Under the pieces are notes generated by a model, which did not search any database, was not told the DNA's origin, and worked only from the letters and a program-made list of their open reading frames with translations. 10,004 bases of DNA from Clostridia bacterium (lineage in GTDB: Bacteria; Bacillota; Clostridia; Christensenellales; Pumilibacteraceae): NCBI GenBank assembly GCA_017452405.1, contig JAFTMM010000046.1, forward strand, positions 1 through 10,004. Reading direction: 5' to 3'. Positions 1 through 5,555 of this stretch are shown piece by piece; position 1 is the first letter of the stretch, and each line of letters opens with the position of its first letter. Made by a program: the position numbers and the translations under genes.

Positions 1-30
1 ATTTTTTCTAGCGTGTTTGTTTTTAAAGAT

Positions 31-408
31 TTATCTTGCTGCAATAATTTCAATTTCTACGAGAGCGCCGGCAGGGAGATTGGAAACTTCAACGCATGAT
101 CGTGCGGGAGATTCTTCGCCAAAAACTGTTGCGTACAGCGCGTTTACCTTGCCAAAGTCGGCAATATTTTTGATGAATACCGTGGTCTTAACGACGTTTT
201 TTGCATCAAGTCCTTGCGAGGTAAGCAACGCTTTGACGTTTTTAAGAACCTGCTCAGTCTGTCCTTCCACGTCGGTTGCAACGATTTTACCCACGGCGGG
301 GTCGATTGCAATCTGACCGGAGAAGAAAATAAGTCCGTTTATTTCTACGCCCTGCGAGTAAGGTCCGATAGGCGCAGGCGCGTTTTCCGTATAAAGTATT
401 TTTTTCAT
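31..408 (-). CDS. ridA: RidA family reactive enamine/imine deaminase
   Basis: This 125-residue protein matches the usual RidA (YjgF/YER057c/UK114) length over its full extent. Visible family marks are PIGPYSQG at residues 13-20, the FFSGQIAIDP segment around 29-37, the PARSCVEV block at 101-108 with the conserved arginine at 103, and the C-terminal VEIEIIAA with Glu120. RidA proteins are cytosolic trimers that hydrolyse 2-aminoacrylate and 2-aminocrotonate type enamines/imines, released by PLP enzymes such as threonine/serine dehydratases, to 2-keto acids, protecting other PLP enzymes. The gene lies 16 bases downstream of ilvA on the same strand and has its own good ribosome binding site (AAGGAG, nine bases before the ATG). 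It is therefore almost certainly co-transcribed with and functionally coupled to the enzyme that makes its substrate. The start is fixed by this site and by the family N-terminus. No terminator is visible in the 30 bases left before the window edge. Confidence 0.95.
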   Translation of the reverse strand: MKKILYTENAPAPIGPYSQGVEINGLIFFSGQIAIDPAVGKIVATDVEGQTEQVLKNVKALLTSQGLDAKNVVKTTVFIKNIADFGKVNALYATVFGEESPARSCVEVSNLPAGALVEIEIIAAR

Positions 409-424
409 AGCGAATTACTCCTTA

Positions 425-1621
425 TTATAAAACTTTTAATCCTTCTTTGATTAACGCTTGCGCTACTCGTTCACTGTGCTCTTTACCGCCGACTTCGCAA
501 CCGATATGCAGGATGGTTTCGTTAAACTCAAGTTCGGCGTGCGTACGGTCGTAGGTGATGGAAATAACGTTAGCGCCTTCTCTTGCGAGTATATGCGAAA
601 CTTTTTCCAGCATACCGGGCTTGTCTTGAAGCTGAATAGAGAACTCTATTTTGCGTCCTCTGCGCACAAGACCTTGTTCGATAATCTTTCCGATAGTAGA
701 TACGTCGATATTACCGCCCGACAGAAGGCAAGCGACTTTCTTGCCCTTAATATTCAGCTTGCCCGAAAGGATAAGCGCAAGGGTAGTAGCTCCAGCAGGT
801 TCAACGATCATCTTTGTTCTTTCAATAAGGTGAATAATTGCCGAAGCAATGTCACCGTCGCTAACGGTCATTACGTCGTCAACGTACTCGTTTATCACGT
901 CAAGCGTCACGGAGCCGGGATTTTTAACTGCAATACCGTCTGCAATCGTATAGATATAATCAAGCGAGATGTGCTTTTTTTCTTTGAAAGACAGCGCAAT
1001 TGCAGGCGCGCCCTCCGATTGTACGCCGATTACGCGACAATTCGGGTTTATGGACTTGACGGCGCAAGCAACGCCGGCAACGAGTCCACCTCCTCCTGCG
1101 GGAACTATTACCATATCAAGGTCGGGAACGTCCTCAAGCATCTCGATTCCGATAGTGCCTTGCCCTGCGATAACGTCCTCGTCGTCGAAAGGATGAATGA
1201 AAACCGCACCCTCTTCTTTTTCAATTTCTCTTGCCCTGCGGTAGCTGTCGTCGTAGTAGTCGCCGTAAAGCTCGACTTTTGCGCCGTAACCCTCGGTAGC
1301 TACGATTTTAGCGATAGGCGTGGTCTTGGGCATTACGATAGTTGCTTTAACGCCCATAGCCGTTGCGGCGTACGCGCAACCCTGCGCGTGATTTCCTGCG
1401 CTGGACGCAACGATTGCTTTAAGATTACCGCTTTCGTGGAGCTTGGCGATTTTGTTATAAGCGCCACGAACCTTGAACGAGCCGGTTTTCTGCATATTTT
1501 CGCACTTGAGATAAACGTCACCGCCCGTTATTGCGGAAAACGTCGTTGAATAGTCAAGTGGCGTCTTCTGTACGACTGACGCAAGTCTTTCTTTCGCTTC
1601 AATTATCTTCTGAAAGTCCAT
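425..1621 (-). CDS. ilvA: Threonine ammonia-lyase (threonine dehydratase) with C-terminal ACT domain
   Basis: A PLP-dependent fold-type II enzyme of 398 residues from the ATG at 1621. It deaminates L-threonine to 2-oxobutanoate and ammonia, either as the first step of isoleucine synthesis or in threonine catabolism. The PLP lysine is K50 in KTGSFKVRGA, the SSAGNHAQG segment is at 73-81, the phosphate-binding glycine loop GGGGL is at 176-180 and SGGNID is at 301-306. Residues about 325-398 form one ACT domain, giving the compact roughly 400-residue architecture of many Gram-positive and Thermotoga enzymes rather than the 500-residue E. coli IlvA. An upstream in-frame ATG at 1651 would add ten residues, but it lies two bases after the -10 box, so it should not be within the mRNA as a usable start. 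The ATG at 1621 has AGGA six bases upstream and starts at the family N-terminus. ridA follows. The choice between the names ilvA and tdcB cannot be settled from sequence alone. Confidence 0.93.
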   Translation of the reverse strand: MDFQKIIEAKERLASVVQKTPLDYSTTFSAITGGDVYLKCENMQKTGSFKVRGAYNKIAKLHESGNLKAIVASSAGNHAQGCAYAATAMGVKATIVMPKTTPIAKIVATEGYGAKVELYGDYYDDSYRRAREIEKEEGAVFIHPFDDEDVIAGQGTIGIEMLEDVPDLDMVIVPAGGGGLVAGVACAVKSINPNCRVIGVQSEGAPAIALSFKEKKHISLDYIYTIADGIAVKNPGSVTLDVINEYVDDVMTVSDGDIASAIIHLIERTKMIVEPAGATTLALILSGKLNIKGKKVACLLSGGNIDVSTIGKIIEQGLVRRGRKIEFSIQLQDKPGMLEKVSHILAREGANVISITYDRTHAELEFNETILHIGCEVGGKEHSERVAQALIKEGLKVL

Positions 1622-1653
1622 AATATTTCCTAATAAAAATTCGATTCCCATAT

Positions 1654-1682
1654 ATTATCCTAATTTTAGCAAAGAATGTCAA
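1654..1682 (-). promoter_or_regulatory. Sigma-A-type promoter of ilvA-ridA
   Basis: On the minus strand, TTGACA (1682-1677) and GATAAT (1659-1654) are separated by exactly 17 bases: a perfect -35 and a 5/6 -10. Transcription should start near 1647-1646, leaving a leader of about 25 bases with AGGA before the ATG at 1621. This promoter excludes the upstream ATG at 1651. I see no T-box, leader peptide or other isoleucine-responsive leader. Confidence 0.8.
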
Positions 1683-1715
1683 ATAAATTAAGTGGGTTGG
1701 CACATTTTTTCGCCC

Positions 1716-1745
1716 TTGACAAAAGCTTGCGCAATATGTTATTAT
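1716..1745 (+). promoter_or_regulatory. Promoter of recX-nnrD, predicted leaderless transcript
   Basis: TTGACA (1716-1721) and TATTAT (1740-1745) are 18 bases apart. The start point predicted seven bases past the -10 box is about 1752, the A of the recX ATG itself. No Shine-Dalgarno-like purine run lies between the -10 box and the ATG; the bases there are mostly T. No Gram-positive LexA box (CGAAC-N4-GTTCG) is visible. This promoter is divergent from that of ilvA, with the two -35 boxes 33 bases apart. Confidence 0.7.
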
Positions 1746-1751
1746 CTTTTT

Positions 1752-2357
1752 ATGGGAATAATTACCGAAATTAGCTTACAAAAACGCAATAAAAGCCGTG
1801 CTAACGTATACGTGGACGGCGAGTTTGCAGTTGCGCTCGAAACCGTAACGTTACTCGAACGTGGACTGAAAAAAGGCGAACAAATTGACTTGGATAAGCT
1901 GAAAATTATTGCTGAGGAAAGCGACAAAGAAGGCGCATTCCGACGAGGAATTAACTATCTATCCAAACGTTCGCGTACTATAAAGGAAATAAGCGACTAT
2001 CTTGAAGGAAAAGGATATTCCGAATTAGCCGTTAATCACGCGATAAATAAACTCACCGAATACGGCTATCTTGGGGATGAAGAGTTGGCGCAATCGCACG
2101 TTGGAGTTTACGGCGCGCGTAGGGGTAAAAAACGCATTAGGCAGGATTTGCTTCGTCGTGGAGTGGATAGAGAACTCGTTGAGTCTGCAATCGGAGAACT
2201 TGGCGATCAGCGGGACGTTGCTTTAGCCCAGGCGGAAAAGTATTTGAAAAGCCGTGAGTTTGACAGCCGAAAACTGTCTGCTCATCTTATGAGTAAAGGG
2301 TTCGAGTGGGAAGATATAAATTACGTAATCCGCGCGCTTGGAGGAAAAGAAGAATGA
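1752..2357 (+). CDS. recX: RecX family regulatory protein
   Basis: A 201-residue protein with the RecX layout: an N-terminal beta segment (ITEISLQKRNKSRANVYVDG, residues 3-22), then tandem three-helix repeats. The first repeat begins around AFRRGINYLSKRSRT, with the family hallmark of a short-range tyrosine/leucine pattern, and the next contains LTEYGYLGDEELAQ and the RRGKKRIRQDLLRRGV segment. RecX binds RecA and its filaments and limits or modulates recombinase activity and SOS induction. Family length is about 150-270, so this is complete. The reading frame is open 20 codons further upstream to 1692, but the ATG at 1752 matches the family N-terminus and the upstream stretch spans the promoter. 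There is no ribosome binding site, and the start probably coincides with the 5' end of the mRNA. The last four bases overlap the start of nnrD (ATGA). recA is not within the window. Confidence 0.88.
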   Translation: MGIITEISLQKRNKSRANVYVDGEFAVALETVTLLERGLKKGEQIDLDKLKIIAEESDKEGAFRRGINYLSKRSRTIKEISDYLEGKGYSELAVNHAINKLTEYGYLGDEELAQSHVGVYGARRGKKRIRQDLLRRGVDRELVESAIGELGDQRDVALAQAEKYLKSREFDSRKLSAHLMSKGFEWEDINYVIRALGGKEE

Positions 2358-3796
2358 TAAAAGTATATTCGACAAACCAAATCCGTGATGCGGAAAGAAA
2401 GGCGATAGACGGCGGAGTAAGCGAGGACGAACTTATCGAACGCGCGTCAAAAAAACTGTGTGAAGAAGTTCTTAACGTCAAAGGTAATAACGTAGCAATT
2501 TTTGCAGGCGGTGGCAATAACGGTAGCGACGCTCTTTCTCTTGCGCTTCTTTTGCGTGATTTAAGAAACGTTACCGTATATACCTGCTCAAATCACCGTA
2601 ATATCTATAATGAAAATAGGCTGAAAAAAATCAACTCTTTTGGGGCTATAGTGCGCCCTATGGAGGAGTGTGATCTGTCTGATACGGACGTCGTAATAGA
2701 CGGAATTTTCGGCATAGGTCTTACCCGAAATATAGAAGGGGAATTAAAAACCGTAATTGAAAAAATTAACGAAAGCAAGGCTTACGTCATCGCCGTTGAC
2801 GTTCCGAGCGGACTTAACGCCGACACGGGGAAGGTGATGGGCGTAGCGGTCGAAGCAGATAAAACCGTGACGTTCTCCGGAATCAAACAAGGGCTTATAA
2901 TTTCGCACGGGCGTAACTATTCAGGCGAAATTGTCGTTGCTGATATAGGGTTTGAAGCTTCGGAAGCGGACTCGGAAATAGTCGAGGCGGAGGATATTAA
3001 ACTTCCAAAGCGTAAAACCGTATCACACAAGGGAAACTACGGGAACGTAAAAATCATAGCAGGTAGCCCTACTATGATAGGGGCGAGTATCTTAGCTCAC
3101 GAGTCGGCTTTGTCGGCGCTTAGAAGCGGAGCGGGTTATGCAACGTTGTGCGTCCCTGAATCACTCATATCCGTCTATCAAACACGAATTAAGGAAGAAT
3201 TACTCTTTATTATGCCTGACATAGTAGGCAAAATCACATATAATGAGCGCATTTTGGACGAAATTATGACGAAAACGTCCTCAATCGTGATTGGTATGGG
3301 GCTTGGCAAAAATTTTGATATTATCAAAATAATCTCGTATCTTGCAAAAAACTTTGACGGTACGCTCGTAATTGACGGCGACGGATTGAACGCATTATCT
3401 GAAAACATTAGCGCAATAAATGACCATAAAGCAAAGATCATACTCACCCCTCACGCCGGCGAATTTATACGCCTTTACGGCGATTACGACAAACCAGACG
3501 TAGAAGCGGTAAAGGAGTTTTCAAAGAAAATCGGCGGAGTCGTAGCAATGAAAAGCGCAACGACGATTATATGTGACGGAGAAAAAATTTACTTGAATAC
3601 AACGGGTTCTCCTGCTATGGCAAAGGCAGGTAGTGGTGACGTTCTTGCTGGCATGATAGGCGCATTTTCCGCAACGGTTGATCCACTTACGGCTACGCTT
3701 CGTGGTTGTTTTGCTTTTGGCAAAGCAGGCGAGAGAGCGGAGAAAATTCGTGGAAGTTACTCCGTTTTAGCTTCGGACATAATCAGCGAAATCTAA
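2354..3796 (+). CDS. nnrD: Bifunctional NAD(P)H-hydrate epimerase / ADP-dependent NAD(P)HX dehydratase
   Basis: A 480-residue fusion of a YjeF_N epimerase domain (about 1-210) and a YjeF_C/carbohydrate-kinase-like dehydratase domain (about 220-480). Together they repair hydrated NADH/NADPH: the epimerase interconverts R and S forms and the dehydratase uses ADP to restore NAD(P)H. In the N-domain the glycine loop reads GGGNNGSDA (52-60), where the family usually has GNNGGDG, followed by IDGIFGIG (115-122) and VDVPSG (148-153). In the C-domain, HKGNYG (225-230), DGDGLNAL (341-348), TPHAGEF (365-371) and GSGDVLAG (426-433) are all present, so the nucleotide and catalytic sites look intact. The ATG at 2354 is chosen over an upstream in-frame ATG at 2306 because GGAGG lies nine bases before it, it makes the standard ATGA overlap with recX, and the family begins near there. 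The bifunctional form is also called Nnr in older annotation. Confidence 0.94.
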   Translation: MIKVYSTNQIRDAERKAIDGGVSEDELIERASKKLCEEVLNVKGNNVAIFAGGGNNGSDALSLALLLRDLRNVTVYTCSNHRNIYNENRLKKINSFGAIVRPMEECDLSDTDVVIDGIFGIGLTRNIEGELKTVIEKINESKAYVIAVDVPSGLNADTGKVMGVAVEADKTVTFSGIKQGLIISHGRNYSGEIVVADIGFEASEADSEIVEAEDIKLPKRKTVSHKGNYGNVKIIAGSPTMIGASILAHESALSALRSGAGYATLCVPESLISVYQTRIKEELLFIMPDIVGKITYNERILDEIMTKTSSIVIGMGLGKNFDIIKIISYLAKNFDGTLVIDGDGLNALSENISAINDHKAKIILTPHAGEFIRLYGDYDKPDVEAVKEFSKKIGGVVAMKSATTIICDGEKIYLNTTGSPAMAKAGSGDVLAGMIGAFSATVDPLTATLRGCFAFGKAGERAEKIRGSYSVLASDIISEI

Positions 3797-3866
3797 CAAA
3801 ATTTTTGTTTAGTTATTAAATCATAGTAATCTTAAATACTCAATCACCATATCGTTATCCGAGGCA

Positions 3867-3872
3867 TATAAT
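3867..3872 (+). promoter_or_regulatory. -10 box directly before the ylmC-like gene
   Basis: A perfect TATAAT ends eight bases before the ATG at 3881, predicting transcription start within one or two bases of the ATG. The -35 region is weak: TCACCA (3844-3849) at 17-base spacing matches the consensus at only three positions, and there is no TGn extension. The promoter may therefore need an activator or another sigma factor. The nearest purine-rich motif (GAGG, 3861-3864) lies upstream of the -10 box, so it would not be in the mRNA. The rest of the 84-base gap after nnrD is AT-rich and shows no convincing terminator. Confidence 0.5.
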
Positions 3873-3880
3873 AAGCTATT

Positions 3881-4186
3881 ATGGGTGACGATATTTCTTT
3901 TTGCGAACTTAGAAAAAAGGAAGTGGTAAACGCCGCTGACGGAACGAAACTCGGTCATATCGTGGATATGATTATCTCGGTAGAAAATAAAAAAGCGCTT
4001 GGCTTAGTTGCGCCCGTCAAAAAAGGCGGTTTCTTTTCTAAGGAACAAAATCTTTTTATTCCGCTTGAGTGTATAATTAAGATAGGTGAGGACGTTATTC
4101 TTATCGATATGTCCTCACCCGGTGATCGCAAAGATGACGATAAGCATGACGACGATTGCAGGGGAAAATGCAAATTATACGATTAA
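3881..4186 (+). CDS. YlmC/YmxH family PRC-barrel protein
   Basis: A 101-residue protein. Residues about 5-77 form a PRC-barrel-like small beta domain of the YlmC/YmxH type: SFCELRKKEVVNAADGTKLG, then HIVDMIISVENKKALGLVAP, FFSKEQNLFIPLECIIKIGEDVILID. The family is widespread in spore-forming Firmicutes, where members are described as sporulation-associated, but its biochemical role is not known. In clostridia the gene commonly sits just before nrdR, as it does here, although sigE/sigG, which often precede it, are replaced by nnrD. The barrel is followed by an unusual hydrophilic tail (81-101), DRKDDDKHDDDC then RGKCKLYD, rich in Asp with one His and two Cys. No ribosome binding site precedes the ATG and a TATAAT ends eight bases upstream, so the message may be leaderless. 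The stop is 10 bases before the -35 box of nrdR. Confidence 0.8.
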   Translation: MGDDISFCELRKKEVVNAADGTKLGHIVDMIISVENKKALGLVAPVKKGGFFSKEQNLFIPLECIIKIGEDVILIDMSSPGDRKDDDKHDDDCRGKCKLYD

Positions 4187-4196
4187 TTCTATTGAC

Positions 4197-4225
4197 TTGA
4201 CACGGCGCTGTATAAATGGTACAAT
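4197..4225 (+). promoter_or_regulatory. Strong sigma-A-type promoter of the nrdR operon
   Basis: TTGACA (4197-4202), a 17-base spacer and TACAAT (4220-4225) give a perfect -35 and a 5/6 -10. The start point should be near 4232, leaving a leader of about 17 bases that consists mainly of the ribosome binding site (AAGGAG, 4235-4240, eight bases before the ATG). I see no pair of NrdR boxes overlapping the promoter, so autoregulation by NrdR is not supported by sequence here. Confidence 0.82.
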
Positions 4226-4248
4226 CATAGGCGAAAGGAGTACGCCCT

Positions 4249-4740
4249 ATGAAATGCAACAAATGCGGTTGTCTGGACAGTAAAGTTATCGATTCAAGAT
4301 TAAACGAGGAAGGTACGAGTATTCGCCGTCGTCGCGAATGTTTGGGTTGCGGAAAACGCTTCACGACTTACGAGGTAATAGAAAGCATACCCGTGCTTGT
4401 GGTTAAAAGAGACGGCGCGCGACAGACTTTCGATACGGAAAAAATCCGCAGAGGAATTATCAAGGCGTGCGAAAAGCGTCCGGTAACGGCAGAGCAGGTT
4501 AATTCCGCAGTTGATCGTATTGAGAAGCAGATATATAACACGCTCTTGCAGGAAATCAGTTCCAAACAAATAGGCGAGCTTGTAATGCTTGAACTCAAAA
4601 ATATTGACGAAGTGGCGTACGTGCGCTTTGCATCCGTATATCGCGATTTCCGTGACGTAACTACTTTTGTGGAATTTATAGGCGATCTCGAAAGGATAAT
4701 TAAGGAAGAAAAAGTCGTGCCTAAGGACGAAAACAAGTGA
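4249..4740 (+). CDS. nrdR: Transcriptional repressor NrdR
   Basis: A 163-residue protein of standard NrdR length and order. The N-terminal zinc ribbon has its four ligands at C3, C6, C31 and C34 (CNKC and CLGC), with the arginine-rich stretch RRRR at 26-29 that contacts DNA. This is followed by an ATP-cone domain at about 49-139, starting VLVVKRDGARQTFDTEKIRRG and ending with the conserved VAYVRFASVYRDF (122-134). NrdR senses ATP/dATP through the cone and represses ribonucleotide reductase genes by binding NrdR boxes. No nrd genes are in the window, so its targets lie elsewhere. The start is well fixed by the consensus ribosome binding site and by the family N-terminus. The stop overlaps the GTG of the next gene (GTGA), indicating translational coupling. 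Confidence 0.97.
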   Translation: MKCNKCGCLDSKVIDSRLNEEGTSIRRRRECLGCGKRFTTYEVIESIPVLVVKRDGARQTFDTEKIRRGIIKACEKRPVTAEQVNSAVDRIEKQIYNTLLQEISSKQIGELVMLELKNIDEVAYVRFASVYRDFRDVTTFVEFIGDLERIIKEEKVVPKDENK

Positions 4741-5555
4741 AAGAGACCTTTTTTGCGGAAAAAAACGCAATGCTTTCAGGCATCCTTTCTTTGCGCTATC
4801 CTTGGCTTAATAAGTCTAAAATTCAGCGCCTTATTACGGGAAAGAACGTTAAATTGGACGGCGCGCGAGTTAGCGCGGACGCTAAAGTAGCAAAGAACGC
4901 AGAGCTTGAAGTGTTTCTGCCCGCGACTTTTGAGGCGGAAAAAATTGAAGTCGTATATTTGGACGAAAACGTGGTCATTGCGGACAAGCCGGCTCATACT
5001 GATTCGGTAACGGCTCTGCCTAAAATGTTGGAGAAAGAATACGGCACGCTTTATCCGGTGCATAGACTTGATACTAATACGACGGGAATTGTAGTGCTTG
5101 CGCGCGGACATAAAACGCGGGTGGAACTTGAACTTGCTTTTAAACGCCGAGAAGTCCACAAAAAATATATAGCAACGGTGGTTGGAACGCCCAAAAAGAG
5201 TAAAGGCGTTATGAGCGGTTGGCTAATTAAAGACTCTGCAAGTGGAATAGTTCGGGTAAGTAACGTTCGCCTAGCAGGTGGTTTGGAAGCCGTAACCGAA
5301 TACGAGGTGATAAGTAGCGAGGACGGTCTGAGTGAAGTGGAGCTTTTACCGTTGACGGGCAGAACTCATCAGCTTCGCGCGCAATTAGCGCATCTCGGAT
5401 GTCCCATTCTTGGCGACGGAAAGTATGGCGATTTTAATGAAAACAAAAGGCGGGGTGTAAACGTGCAACAGCTTCGCGCCGTAAGTATTAAGTTTAATAA
5501 CGTGGGTGGAATAGTGAATTACCTTAAAGGTAGGGAGTTTGAAGTCAAAAGATGA
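4737..5555 (+). CDS. RluA family pseudouridine synthase
   Basis: A 272-residue RNA pseudouridine synthase. An S4 RNA-binding domain spans about residues 14-61, and the RluA catalytic domain follows. The catalytic motif is HRLDTNTTG (109-117) with the nucleophile Asp112, and the C-terminal TGRTHQLRAQLAHLGCPILGD block is also clear. RluA-family enzymes isomerise specific uridines in 23S rRNA (RluC/RluD-type sites) or tRNA. The exact target cannot be read from the sequence, so no specific symbol is given. One unusual point is DKPAHTDS at 83-90, where most relatives have a KPxG turn. The start is a GTG overlapping the nrdR stop by four bases, with AAGGA nine bases upstream. The stop overlaps the next ATG in the same manner, placing the gene in the middle of a three-gene operon. 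Confidence 0.9.
   Translation: MKETFFAEKNAMLSGILSLRYPWLNKSKIQRLITGKNVKLDGARVSADAKVAKNAELEVFLPATFEAEKIEVVYLDENVVIADKPAHTDSVTALPKMLEKEYGTLYPVHRLDTNTTGIVVLARGHKTRVELELAFKRREVHKKYIATVVGTPKKSKGVMSGWLIKDSASGIVRVSNVRLAGGLEAVTEYEVISSEDGLSEVELLPLTGRTHQLRAQLAHLGCPILGDGKYGDFNENKRRGVNVQQLRAVSIKFNNVGGIVNYLKGREFEVKR

Noticed and set aside
458..1549. Long open frame (363 codons) on the plus strand opposite ilvA
   Set aside because: It lies wholly antisense to a clearly recognised enzyme, has no recognisable domain and a composition typical of the complement of biased codons, and has no ribosome binding site. Similar shadows lie opposite der and the cyclophilin-like gene.
1692..1751. Upstream ATG for recX (20 extra codons)
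   Set aside because: The stretch contains the recX promoter itself and does not resemble the family N-terminus, which starts at 1752.
3793..3812. AT-rich palindrome just after nnrD as a terminator
   Set aside because: The arms are almost only A/T with a one-base centre, so a stable hairpin would need to lose several pairs. There is no GC core, although a weak terminator role cannot be excluded.
4086..4283. Small open frame spanning the end of the ylmC-like gene and the start of nrdR
   Set aside because: It overlaps two recognised genes in another frame, crosses the nrdR promoter and has no family resemblance or ribosome binding site.
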